From Bacillota bacterium (GTDB lineage Bacteria > Bacillota > Limnochordia > DTU080), in the NCBI GenBank assembly GCA_012840225.1, contig DULU01000084.1, positions 1 through 49,261 on the forward strand: a stretch of 49,261 nucleotides of DNA, given 5' to 3'. The position numbers and the translations under genes were made by a program. The notes below the pieces were generated by a model. That model made no database searches, had not been told where the DNA came from, and saw nothing but the letters and a program-made list of their open reading frames with translations. This document shows, piece by piece, positions 16,273-24,450 of the stretch (its first letter is position 1; each line of letters opens with the position of its first letter).

Positions 16273-17124
16273 GTGCCTTTAGCCGTACCGGATTTTGCCG
16301 GAGGCCTTTTCCTGACTTGGTGCCTAGGTCATTATCTGGCCTTCAAGACCGGCATCCCGGCCGTTTACGGAGCAGCGGTACGCCTGGCGGGGGCGGCTCT
16401 GATCATGCTGATCTGGCCGGCCGGCCTGCCGCCAATCATATATGCCGTGCTTTGGGCCGGCGCGGCGGCGCTGATCGATCATCTCACCTTGAGAAAAACA
16501 CCGGCAACGGCGCCGGCGCTAACAACGCTAACAATAACATATGCCTTGCACATCAGCGCGGCCGCTTTGCTCTTCTTTGCCAGCTCCGGTTCCGCCTCCG
16601 CTGCTCCTGTCTGGCCAAGGACGAGCTATCAGCTTTTCGGTTTGCCGGTGGGCCCGCTGCTCGCCACCGTCGGCTTGCTGATCCTCGCCACCCATCCGGC
16701 CAACCACCTGGTCCGCAGCGTGCTGCAGAGCGCTTTGGGGGGCAAAACCCTGGCTCAGGCGGAGCTTCTGGCCGCCGCCTCTTCAGCCCGTTCAGCCGCC
16801 GCTGCCATCTCCATCTCGGCGGCCACCTCTGCCGCCGCCGCAACCGCCGCCTCCGCAGAAGAGAGTCCCACCAAACCACACCAGACCGTCAGATACATCG
16901 ACCTGCAGATGGGACGGGTAATCGGCTCTCTGGAAAGACTGCTGATCATCATCCTGGTGATCAACGGCTCATATGAAGCTTTAGCCTTTGCCGTGGGCGT
17001 GAAAAGCCTGGTGCGCTACCCGCGCCTGAGCGAGCCGCACTTCGCCGAATACTTCCTGGTAGGCACGCTCACCAGCGCATTGGTTGGTGTGGCTTTGGGC
17101 TTGACTATAAAGCTGATCTGGTAG
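16273..17124 (+). CDS. DUF3307-like integral membrane protein
   Basis: 283 residues with about six hydrophobic segments. The C-terminal 70 residues carry the family pattern MGRVIGSLERLLIIILV, then VKSLVRYPRLSEPHFAEYF and LVGTLTSALVGVALGL, matching the C-terminus of DUF3307 proteins. The middle (about 170-200) is an Ala/Ser-rich insert. The start is GTG 16273 with AAGGAGG 10 bases upstream, which excludes the other overlapping frame. The function is unknown; its place directly after satD suggests the two act together, perhaps a membrane sensor or effector with a soluble partner. Confidence 0.75.
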   Translation: MPLAVPDFAGGLFLTWCLGHYLAFKTGIPAVYGAAVRLAGAALIMLIWPAGLPPIIYAVLWAGAAALIDHLTLRKTPATAPALTTLTITYALHISAAALLFFASSGSASAAPVWPRTSYQLFGLPVGPLLATVGLLILATHPANHLVRSVLQSALGGKTLAQAELLAAASSARSAAAAISISAATSAAAATAASAEESPTKPHQTVRYIDLQMGRVIGSLERLLIIILVINGSYEALAFAVGVKSLVRYPRLSEPHFAEYFLVGTLTSALVGVALGLTIKLIW

Positions 17125-17159
17125 ATGCCGCCGGAAAGCTGGAGAAAAGGAGAGCACAT

Positions 17160-18395
17160 ATGCTGAACAAAGCCGATATAGCCATCATCCGCACCCTCGC
17201 TGCCGAAGTGGCCGAGATTGCCGCCCTGCCCGTGCAGGAAGAGAAAAAGAAGCTCTGGCGCGCCCTTAATGCGCTCCATCCTATACGGCCGATGGTGATG
17301 ATCGACCAGGTCTGCTGGAATGAGATGAACGTCGGCGATGAGCTGATCCTGCGCTGCCAGGATGAGGAGTGCCGGCGTTACGAAAACCGCCTGCGCCGCA
17401 TGCTCTTCCAGTGGCGTCATTTTCCTGTGGATATGGTGGTGGAGCCGTATATTCCGGTGCCGAAAGCAGTGCACAACTCCGGCTTCGGCATTACGGTGCA
17501 GGAAGAGACGGCCGTGACCGATCCGACGAGCGATATTATCGGTCATAAATACATAAATCAGTTCCGGAACGAGGACGACATAGAAAAAATTCAGATGCCG
17601 AAAATTTACCATGATGAAGAGGAAACCCGGCGGCGCCTGGCGGTGGCCCACGAGCTCTTCGACGGTCTGTTGGAAGTGAGAGCGGCCGGCGTGCAGCCTT
17701 ACCTGAGCCTGTGGGATCCGCTCGCCTCCTGGATGGGAGTCGAGGAAGCGCTTTATGCTATGATCGATAAACCGGATTTCCTCCACCGCATCCTCTTCCG
17801 CATGACGGAAGGCTATCTCGTCATGCTGGATCAGCTGGAGGAACAGGGTCTCCTATGTGAGCCGCAGCCGGTGATCCACTGCTCCGGTGCCTGGACCGAC
17901 GAGTTGCCGGCTCCCGGCTATAACCCGCAAAAGCCCCGCACGGTGGATATCTGGATGTATGGTATGGCCCAGATGCTGGCCACCGTTTCCCCGGCAGCCT
18001 TTAAAGAGTTCGAGGTGGATTACATCAGCCGCCTATGCTCCCGCTTCGGCCTGGTCTATTACGGCTGCTGCGACCCGCTGGACGGCAAGATGGCCGAAGT
18101 GCGGCTCATCCCCAATGTGCGCAAGGTGTCCATGAGCCCCTGGGCCAATGAGGAGCGGGGGGCGGAGGAGATAGGCCGCGCCTATGTCTACTCCCGCAAA
18201 CCCAACCCGGCATTGCTGGCCATGGACACCTTCGACATCGATCTGGTGCGCGCCGAGCTCACTAACACAAGGAAAGTGTGCGCCAAATACAATTGCCCCC
18301 TTGAGTTCATCCTGAAGGATATCAGCACGGTGCGCTATGAACCTGAACGCCTCTTCGCCTGGGCCAAAGTGGCCATGGAGGTAGTTTTAGAATAA
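17160..18395 (+). CDS. UroD-like (corrinoid-type) methyltransferase
   Basis: 411 residues of the uroporphyrinogen decarboxylase/MtaA/CmuA superfamily, most members of which in anaerobes move methyl groups between corrinoid proteins and a cofactor. The visible marks are QPYLSLWDPLASWMGVEEAL, IHCSGAWTDELPAPGY and YYGCCDPLDGKMAEV. The His-Cys and Cys-Cys sites could bind zinc as in MtaA. It is longer than classical UroD and does not look like a haem enzyme. ATG 17160 has AAGGAG 10 bases upstream and lies 35 bases after the membrane gene, so it probably shares the satD transcript. No corrinoid protein gene is adjacent; the QueG-like protein at the left edge is the only other cobalamin-type candidate in the window. 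Confidence 0.8.
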   Translation: MLNKADIAIIRTLAAEVAEIAALPVQEEKKKLWRALNALHPIRPMVMIDQVCWNEMNVGDELILRCQDEECRRYENRLRRMLFQWRHFPVDMVVEPYIPVPKAVHNSGFGITVQEETAVTDPTSDIIGHKYINQFRNEDDIEKIQMPKIYHDEEETRRRLAVAHELFDGLLEVRAAGVQPYLSLWDPLASWMGVEEALYAMIDKPDFLHRILFRMTEGYLVMLDQLEEQGLLCEPQPVIHCSGAWTDELPAPGYNPQKPRTVDIWMYGMAQMLATVSPAAFKEFEVDYISRLCSRFGLVYYGCCDPLDGKMAEVRLIPNVRKVSMSPWANEERGAEEIGRAYVYSRKPNPALLAMDTFDIDLVRAELTNTRKVCAKYNCPLEFILKDISTVRYEPERLFAWAKVAMEVVLE

Positions 18396-18410
18396 GGTGG
18401 CCGCTCTGCT

Positions 18411-19289
18411 CTATATTTCCGCAAAGAGCTTCTCGGCGTTCTTATAGGCCACCTTGGCGAAGACTTCCTCGCTGATCTTGCCCTCCGCCAGGAGGCACTG
18501 CAGGAAATCCACCAGCGGCGTGGGCGTATCCGGAGCGCAGATATCCGTGCCGAAGAACAGCCGGTCCTGGAACTCATTTAAGAAGCGGACGGCATAGTCT
18601 TCATCGCGGGCCAAGGCATTATGGCCGCTGCCGGCGGAAAGATCGCCCAACAGGTTGGGATAGCGCCTCATCAGCTGCGGCACCCGGCCTTCCTCTTTGA
18701 TGGGATATTTCGGATAGCCATAACGGTCTCTGGTCTGCGCGAGCGGCGCCATCTCCGCCCAGAAAGGCTGGGAATGACCGAGGAAGCGCAGGTTGGGGAA
18801 CTCCTGCAGGGCTCTCTCCAGCTGCGGCAGGCCGGGATCGTCATAGAGACCGTAAGCCCCCCCGATCTGCGGCGCTATATGAAACGTGAGGGGAAGCCCC
18901 ACCGCCTCGACGTGCTTGAACAGATTTTTCACCAGCGGATGCTCAAAAGGCAGGTTGGCGCAGACTTCCCCGACGCCTTTGGCGCCCTCTGCCTTATAAT
19001 GACTCAGGATCTCGCCCAGCGGCGCATCAGGGGAGTTGGTCATGGCCCGGGGATCGACATTGCAGAAAGGAATGAACCTGCCTGGATATTTCCCGGCGAT
19101 CTCCAGCACTTCTTCATTGGACTGCGGGACATAAGCGCATTCCGGGTTTACCCCGGGCAAAAGGACGGCACTTTTCACCCCGATGGCCTCGTAGCGGGCG
19201 AGCAACTGCTCAGGTGTGGCATAGGCCTGCTTGCCCCTCCGCTTCGGTCCGGGGATCCGCCTGGTATGCACGTGAATATCTATGAACAT
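18411..19289 (-). CDS. Amidohydrolase-2 family metal-dependent hydrolase or decarboxylase
   Basis: 292 residues of the PF04909 TIM-barrel family. Metal-ligand positions can be followed: HVH in FIDIHVHT at the N-terminus, a His in PLTFHIAP, a His in FLGHSQP and the Asp in FFGTDIC. Family members include decarboxylases and hydrolases of aromatic and cyclic acids; the substrate here is unknown. ATG 19289 is preferred over the GTG three codons upstream because AGGTGA is well spaced. It converges on the UroD-like gene with only 15 bases between the stops and no terminator. The upstream side (19290-19384) has no clear promoter. Confidence 0.85.
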   Translation of the reverse strand: MFIDIHVHTRRIPGPKRRGKQAYATPEQLLARYEAIGVKSAVLLPGVNPECAYVPQSNEEVLEIAGKYPGRFIPFCNVDPRAMTNSPDAPLGEILSHYKAEGAKGVGEVCANLPFEHPLVKNLFKHVEAVGLPLTFHIAPQIGGAYGLYDDPGLPQLERALQEFPNLRFLGHSQPFWAEMAPLAQTRDRYGYPKYPIKEEGRVPQLMRRYPNLLGDLSAGSGHNALARDEDYAVRFLNEFQDRLFFGTDICAPDTPTPLVDFLQCLLAEGKISEEVFAKVAYKNAEKLFAEI

Positions 19290-19384
19290 GATGATCACCT
19301 GTCCCCCTGTGTTGTCCTGATATTTGGACCGTTTGCCGCTTTAGTTCTCGCCGTTCATACAGATTCCTCGCTGTAATATTAATA

Positions 19385-19428
19385 AAAACGTGCGTAAACC
19401 CCTTTTAGTCGAAGTCTGCGCACGTTTT
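19385..19428. terminator. Inverted repeat, likely terminator after the flgJ-type gene
   Basis: AAAACGTGCG (19385-19394) and CGCACGTTTT (19419-19428) form a 10-bp stem whose outer bases are A and T runs, so it could stop transcription from either side. It would close the long minus-strand flagellar operon. The 24-base loop is longer than usual. Confidence 0.55.
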
Positions 19429-19553
19429 ATACGAAGGATCTCACTGTGAGCGCCTGGATCCAAGGTTCGGACGCTGGCGGCTTAATTTACCACACCGGCA
19501 AAATCTCGAACTCGACTTTGGCCAAAAGCGAGAACTGCTTTTCTCCCGATATG

Positions 19554-20018
19554 TCATAAAGCCAAGTCATCGCATAGGCGGTCATAGATCATGTCGGCCA
19601 GGCCTATGCCGCCGGCTTTGGCCATAGCGGCTGCTCTTTCCATATCCAGCATCTCTTCATATATCTGCCGGGCAAAACTGCGTTCACCCCATAGGCCTCC
19701 CTCGATGGGGGCGGAGCGCATCCTGGCCAAAAGCTGGTTTAAAAAATAGGATTCGAGCTGCCCCGCCACCCAGCGCAGCTGCTCACGCCTGTCGGCTGTT
19801 GGCGAAGGTACATCCTCTACGCTGGCGCCGAATTGCACGGCCGAGAAAACCTGCTGGAAACCGGCCGCACCGGCGCCGGTCATACCGGTGCCAGCCGCCC
19901 ACCGGGACCCTGCTGCAGCCGGCCCCGATGCGGCTTTGCGGCTGTATGTTGTCGGGCTGTATGTTGAATGATCCGGCTTGGCTTGGGCCATATATCCGGC
20001 ATCTACAGCAGAAGTCAT
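19554..20018 (-). CDS. flgJ: FlgJ-type rod-binding protein
   Basis: 154 residues. The C-terminal 95 residues match the rod-binding domain of FlgJ (AGQLESYFLNQLLARMRSA, then ARQIYEEMLDMERAAAMAK and GIGLADMIYDRL). The muramidase domain of enterobacterial FlgJ is absent, as in many Firmicutes. The first 70 residues are Ala/Gly/Ser-rich. The start is ATG 20018 behind GAAGGAGAG; a GTG nine codons upstream is rejected because it precedes that site. It caps or scaffolds the growing rod in the envelope. It is the last gene of the flgF-flgG-flgA-flgH-flgI run, 110 bases after flgI. Confidence 0.9.
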   Translation of the reverse strand: MTSAVDAGYMAQAKPDHSTYSPTTYSRKAASGPAAAGSRWAAGTGMTGAGAAGFQQVFSAVQFGASVEDVPSPTADRREQLRWVAGQLESYFLNQLLARMRSAPIEGGLWGERSFARQIYEEMLDMERAAAMAKAGGIGLADMIYDRLCDDLAL

Positions 20019-20128
20019 ATAGATCTCTCCTTCAACGCATCTCACCGCCTACCACCACATGCCGCCAGCTGCCGGAGCGGCTGGGCCCCATGGCGACAGG
20101 GCCCTGGTCAATAGGCCACGATGGCGTA

Positions 20129-21352
20129 TCAGATAACGATCAGTTCCGCAAAAAGGGCTCCGGCTGCTTTCAAGGCCTGCAGGAGGGAGATGATATCCTT
20201 CGGCGCCGCGCCTATGGCATTCAGCCCTGTCACGATATCTTCCACACTGGCCCCGTCGAGGAAGATGGAGCGTTCCCGGCCGGCGCCGTTCATCTGCATC
20301 ATCCATCCAGTTTCCCAGTCGGTGGCGGTCTCAGCGGGTTGAGCAATGCGCACGCTCAACTCCCCGTGCGAGAGAGCTACCGGAGCGATGCGCACATGAC
20401 CGCCGATGACCACTGTGCCCGTCCGCTCGTTCACCACCACCCTGGCTCTGGTATCGGGGGTGACGCTGAGTTCCTCCACGGCGGCAATAAATTCCACCGG
20501 ATTCCTCACATAAGCCGGCGGCAAAACCACTTCCACTGTCGTATGATCGAGCGCTTTGGCTGTGTTGCCGCCCACGGCTTCGTTGATGGCCGCTGCCACC
20601 CTGGCGGCGGTGGAAAAGTCGGGCGTGGCCAATACCAAGGTCAACTTGCCGTCGGTTATGGGACTCACCGGCAACTCTTGCTCCACAATGGCTCCTCCGA
20701 TGACCATGCCGCTCGCTGCATGGGTACGGGTGATGCGGTTTTGCTGGCTGCTCTGGCCGCCGATGCTCACCACACCCTGAGCCACAGCGTATACCCGCCC
20801 ATCGGCGCCCTGCAAAGGCGTCTGCAAAAGGATGCCCCCGGAGAGGCTCCTGGCATCGCTGATGGAGGCCACATGCACATCCAGGCGGTCACCTTCCCTG
20901 GCGGCCGCCGGCAGGGTAGCAGTAACCATGACCGCCGCCGTATTGCGGAAGCGCAACTGCTGGCTGTCGACATACACCCCAAACTGCCGCAGCATGTTGC
21001 TGGTCATCTCGATGCTGGCCTGGCCGGCGGTACCGTCGCCGGTGCCGTCCAGCCCCACCACCAGCCCCAAACCGACTAGCTGGTTATCCCGCATTTCCTT
21101 CACCCGGGCAATATCTTTAATGCGCACCACAGGCGGTGTCACCTCAAAGTTCAAGGCCGCAGCCGGGGAATTGACCGGAGCTGGCGTCAGTACCTGGGCC
21201 GGGGCTACCTCTTCCGCTTCTGTAGCCAAAAACATCGTCAGGATAAATATGATGACAAACATTCCTGTGGTAATAATCAAGCCGGCGTCTGCCCGCCAAT
21301 CATCGTCCATGTGCTCCCGTCTTTCCCGCCGCCAATTTACTATGGAAATCAT
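20129..21352 (-). CDS. flgI: Flagellar P-ring protein FlgI
   Basis: 407 residues (typical about 350-370). FlgI forms the ring around the rod in the peptidoglycan layer of outer-membrane bacteria. Clear marks are RIKDIARVKEMRDNQLVGLG, VVGLDGTGDGTAG, LPVSPITDGKLTLVLATPDF, RARVVVNERTGTVVIGG and a C-terminal LQALKAAGALFAELIV. The N-terminus has one hydrophobic segment (about 25-43) that can serve as a signal; ATEA-EE after it is a possible cleavage site. An extra stretch of about 20 residues rich in Ala/Pro follows. The ATG at 21352 has GGGAGG 10 bases upstream; an ATG 14 codons on is possible. Its presence in a Firmicutes-type flagellar order argues for an outer membrane. Confidence 0.95.
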   Translation of the reverse strand: MISIVNWRRERREHMDDDWRADAGLIITTGMFVIIFILTMFLATEAEEVAPAQVLTPAPVNSPAAALNFEVTPPVVRIKDIARVKEMRDNQLVGLGLVVGLDGTGDGTAGQASIEMTSNMLRQFGVYVDSQQLRFRNTAAVMVTATLPAAAREGDRLDVHVASISDARSLSGGILLQTPLQGADGRVYAVAQGVVSIGGQSSQQNRITRTHAASGMVIGGAIVEQELPVSPITDGKLTLVLATPDFSTAARVAAAINEAVGGNTAKALDHTTVEVVLPPAYVRNPVEFIAAVEELSVTPDTRARVVVNERTGTVVIGGHVRIAPVALSHGELSVRIAQPAETATDWETGWMMQMNGAGRERSIFLDGASVEDIVTGLNAIGAAPKDIISLLQALKAAGALFAELIVI

Positions 21353-21403
21353 CTATGCGAAACCTCCCATCTCTCTGCTGTCACCCGCACCGCAGACCAA
21401 TCA

Positions 21404-22114
21404 CTAAAAAAGCCAATGAAAGAACCGGGTCAAAAGGCCTTGAGATTGCTTAATCGCCAGAGAGCCGGCTCCGATGTAAGTGATCTCGGCATCGGCCACT
21501 TTGGTGGAGTAAACCGTGAAATTGCGGTCGATATCGCTGATTCTTACTACACCGGTGAACACTATCTCTTGCTTTTCCCCGTTTACCTTGATGGTCTGCC
21601 GGCCTTCCAGGCGCAGGCGGCCGTTGGGCAAAATTTCCGTCACCCTGGTGGTGATCTGGGCGTGCAGGCTCCCGCCACGGGTGGTCCGGCCGGTGGCTTT
21701 CAGGTCGTCACCGCCGTTCAGCTCCACCGTTCCGGGCGTCACATCTATGGGCAAACCATGGGTCAAATCAAGTTCCACTTCCACACCGCTCGATTTTTTG
21801 GTCTCTGTGCCGGCAGTCTGCGTGGCTTGCGCTTGTTCCACGATGATCACCGTCACCAGATCACCCTCCTGCCAGGTGTGAGGGTGAGGACTATATAATG
21901 AAGAAGAAGCTCCGGACCAAAGCGAAGCCGCTTGACAAATCCGACCGGAACCAGCCGGCAGGAATAAAACCGGAATAAGCAGGACGAGGAGCCAAATGAG
22001 GTGCCCTCTCCGCTCCACTAGGCTCGCCGGGAAAGAGGCGGCGAGTCTTCCCCGTCTTTGTTCCTTTGGCCATCCGCCATGCATTTTGCTCTTGCGCCCT
22101 CCAGCCAACTTCAT
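21404..22114 (-). CDS. flgH: Flagellar L-ring protein FlgH (no lipobox)
   Basis: 236 residues. FlgH normally sits as a lipoprotein ring in the outer membrane. The family core is present: LWSGASSSLYSPHPHTWQEG, DLVTVIIVEQAQATQ, ITTRVTEILPNGRLRLEG and FTGVVRISDIDRNFTV. The N-terminus has a long basic stretch and one hydrophobic segment (about 41-54). The sequence after it (GSGRICQAAS) does not fit the lipobox [LVI][ASTVI][GAS]C, so lipid attachment is doubtful and signal peptidase I cleavage after CQA is more likely. The ATG at 22114 shares a base with the flgA stop (TGATG). It is followed by flgI. Confidence 0.93.
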   Translation of the reverse strand: MKLAGGRKSKMHGGWPKEQRRGRLAASFPASLVERRGHLIWLLVLLIPVLFLPAGSGRICQAASLWSGASSSLYSPHPHTWQEGDLVTVIIVEQAQATQTAGTETKKSSGVEVELDLTHGLPIDVTPGTVELNGGDDLKATGRTTRGGSLHAQITTRVTEILPNGRLRLEGRQTIKVNGEKQEIVFTGVVRISDIDRNFTVYSTKVADAEITYIGAGSLAIKQSQGLLTRFFHWLF

Positions 22115-23382
22115 CAGCTCCCCCCGTCACCTATCAGCACCTGATCGGCATTTATCAAGATGCCTTGCAGAAGTTTACCGGTGCGGATGTTGATCACCGA
22201 CACCTTCTCGCCTATCACGGCATCGGCGAGGAGTCGGCCAGCATCCGCCACCCAGACTGCTCCCCGGCTGTATATCAACTGTACCTGGTGATTCATCTGC
22301 GCATCAGGCACCGGTTCTATATCCGTCCAGCGCAAAACGCTGCCCGACGAGAGCGGCTTCGCCAGGCGCATACCCAAGAGCCGCCCGGCGTCCGTTTTGG
22401 TCACCGCACCGGGGAAATATGTCAAATCACGGCGCTCCCAGAGCAACAGCTCCGGCAACAGAACCGTATGGCGTTCCAATCTCCCGGCTGTTAGGGCCAC
22501 TTCGGCAAAGATGCCGGCGCTGCAGCGGGTGGTAAGTTGCTCCAGAACAGTCCCATCCTCCTTGATGGCCAGGGAGACGGTGACTGCACCATCCCCACCT
22601 CCGCCCTTCGCCGCCGCTGCTGCCGCTGCTGCTGATGCTGCTGATGCTGCCGGTACCGCCGATATCGCCGTTACCACTGACGCTGACCTATCCACTTGCG
22701 CCTCTATCTCAAAGGCTCCTCCCGCGGCTCCTCCCGCCGCTTGCCCCCCGGAGGTATGCGAGGGGCTCCCGGCTGTCTTTATGGCGGACGGTAAAGCCGG
22801 GCAGCTCACCACTACCTGGTACCCGGCTGGATACAAGGCGGCAACGGCGCGCTGGATGGCGGCTTCCATTTCGGGGCGCGTCACCACCAGCGCCGCCGTG
22901 CATACCTCAGTTTCTGCAGCCCCGTCTATGCGCACATCCCGGTCTGCAATCCCAGCCTGTCGCAGGCGCACCCTTATGCTGCCACTGTTCAGGAGACGGC
23001 AATTGCCGGGCAAAGCCGCCCGGCCGACTGCCAGTGCAGAAAGTTTCTGCAGCATATCCTCCTGTTCAGCCCTCTGGCCGGCCCCGGCCGCTTCTGTTCC
23101 GGAGCGGGGCGCAAAAACCAGGTCGGCGATCTCTTCCAGGCGAATGTCCGGCCCTGTGGTCACCGCCCTGGGTTTCAGAATCACCAGAGCCGGAGCACCC
23201 GACGTATCCGGATCTGAATCTGGATCCGGGGTGCCGAGACCGGGCGGCAGCCCTTCCCTGGCGGCAGCACCGGCCGCCAGGATCAGAAGCACGGCCAGGA
23301 CTGTCGTCAAAGCTACCGCCAAGGCTGCCGTCAAGGCTGCCGTCAAGGTCAAAGAGGTATGAGCATCGGTGCGCATCTTCAT
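22114..23382 (-). CDS. flgA: P-ring assembly chaperone FlgA, long form
   Basis: 422 residues, longer than most FlgA proteins (about 220-330). FlgA assists P-ring formation in the periplasm. The C-terminal 120 residues match the FlgA/SAF region (LRWTDIEPVPDAQMNHQVQL, VIGEKVSVINIRTGKLLQG). The N-terminus is a signal peptide made of repeated Ala-Leu/Thr units. The centre carries an Ala/Gly-rich tract (around residues 235-265) likely to be a flexible linker. A weak AGGTAGG lies upstream of the ATG at 23382. It couples to flgH by a 1-base overlap and follows flgG by 39 bases. Confidence 0.9.
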   Translation of the reverse strand: MKMRTDAHTSLTLTAALTAALAVALTTVLAVLLILAAGAAAREGLPPGLGTPDPDSDPDTSGAPALVILKPRAVTTGPDIRLEEIADLVFAPRSGTEAAGAGQRAEQEDMLQKLSALAVGRAALPGNCRLLNSGSIRVRLRQAGIADRDVRIDGAAETEVCTAALVVTRPEMEAAIQRAVAALYPAGYQVVVSCPALPSAIKTAGSPSHTSGGQAAGGAAGGAFEIEAQVDRSASVVTAISAVPAASAASAAAAAAAAKGGGGDGAVTVSLAIKEDGTVLEQLTTRCSAGIFAEVALTAGRLERHTVLLPELLLWERRDLTYFPGAVTKTDAGRLLGMRLAKPLSSGSVLRWTDIEPVPDAQMNHQVQLIYSRGAVWVADAGRLLADAVIGEKVSVINIRTGKLLQGILINADQVLIGDGGS

Positions 23383-23421
23383 AGTCTCAACCTACCTGCC
23401 AGGCCTACCCAACCTGCCGGA

Positions 23422-24210
23422 CTACCGGCGCAGATTGTTGGCCGTCTGCAACATATCGTCGGAAGCCTGAATAGCCTTGGAGTTCGACTCATATGCCCGC
23501 TGGCTGATGATCATGTTGACCATCTCTTCCACTACCTGCACGTTGGACATCTCCACAAAACCCTGGGCCAGAGAACCCAGACCATCAAGACCCGGCGTCC
23601 CCACAATGGCTTCGCCTGAACCGGCGGAAGGCAGGTATAAATTGCGGCCCCAACTGCGCAATCCGGCCGGGTTGACAAAACGGGCCAGCTCGATGCGTCC
23701 GATATTCTGCGGCCGCTCCTGATCGTTGAATATTACCGTGACGGTGCCGTCCGCAGCCACGGAGATATCGGCTGCTCCGGGCGGGATGATGATCTCCGGC
23801 TCCAGGAGGAAGCCGTCGGAGGTGACCAGGCGCCCCTGGCTGTCCTTTTTGAAAGCGCCGTCTCTGGTATAGGCGATGGTGCCGTCAGGCAGCAGCACCT
23901 GGAAGAAACCGTCCCCCTCGATCACCAGGTCGAAGGGATTGTCGGTTTGCTTGAAAGCTCCCTGGGTGAATATTTTCTGCGTGGCCACCTGCCTCACCCC
24001 ATGACCGATCTGAATGCCGGTCGGCACCTGAGCACCGGTGGTGGCCGGAGTGCCGGCTACCCTGATGGTCTGGTAAAGCAGATCCTGAAAATCCGCCCGG
24101 CTGCGCTTGTAGCCGGCAGTGTTCACATTGGCTAAATTGTTGGAAATGGTATCGATATTAAATTGCTGTCCCGCCATTCCGGAAGCGGCTATCCACAATG
24201 AACGCATCAT
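23422..24210 (-). CDS. flgG: Flagellar distal rod protein FlgG
   Basis: 262 residues, the usual length. The N-terminus [20 protein letters not shown] with [20 protein letters not shown] is the rod/hook family signature, and the C-terminus ([20 protein letters not shown], then [11 protein letters not shown]) is typical of FlgG. ATG 24210 is chosen because GGGGAGG lies 8 bases upstream; the open frame extends 45 codons further but that part is not family-like. FlgG forms the distal rod that passes through the P and L rings made by flgI and flgH downstream. Confidence 0.96.
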   Translation of the reverse strand: MMRSLWIAASGMAGQQFNIDTISNNLANVNTAGYKRSRADFQDLLYQTIRVAGTPATTGAQVPTGIQIGHGVRQVATQKIFTQGAFKQTDNPFDLVIEGDGFFQVLLPDGTIAYTRDGAFKKDSQGRLVTSDGFLLEPEIIIPPGAADISVAADGTVTVIFNDQERPQNIGRIELARFVNPAGLRSWGRNLYLPSAGSGEAIVGTPGLDGLGSLAQGFVEMSNVQVVEEMVNMIISQRAYESNSKAIQASDDMLQTANNLRR

Positions 24211-24341
24211 ATGGCAAACCTCCCCTGATTTTCCTTCTGCTTTCCCTTCCGGGTTCGTCCCCCCGGTTTGGATATGGTTTTGGATATGCTGGAGGATAAA
24301 GGGAAGGCTAGACCGGCGAAGTGGTTTTGTAACAGCGACCG

Positions 24342-24367
24342 GCATCGCTTCCGGCGTTCAGCGATGC
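24342..24367. promoter_or_regulatory. Perfect 8-bp hairpin in the flgF-flgG gap
   Basis: GCATCGCT-N10-AGCGATGC lies in the 240-base stretch between flgF (ends 24451) and flgG (starts 24210), the longest non-coding gap inside the operon. No T-run follows and no sigma-28 or sigma-A promoter is evident in the gap. It may be an mRNA processing or stability element. Confidence 0.4.
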
Positions 24368-24450
24368 CCGGGCTTCCGCCAGGCGGTCCGGCCCGTTGCG
24401 GCTCTATCTCCCCTTCATCCTGTGTGCCGTATGGCTTGATCTTGTCCTTC

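Noticed and set aside
16263-16976. A 237-codon frame overlapping the DUF3307-like gene
   Set aside because: The overlapping GTG-started frame has the AAGGAGG site at correct spacing, membrane segments and a family C-terminus; the other is Arg-rich and motif-free.
22605-22680. Short GC-rich repeats as a possible CRISPR or phase-variable tract
   Set aside because: They are irregular Ala codon runs in flgA without spacers; the frame is kept.
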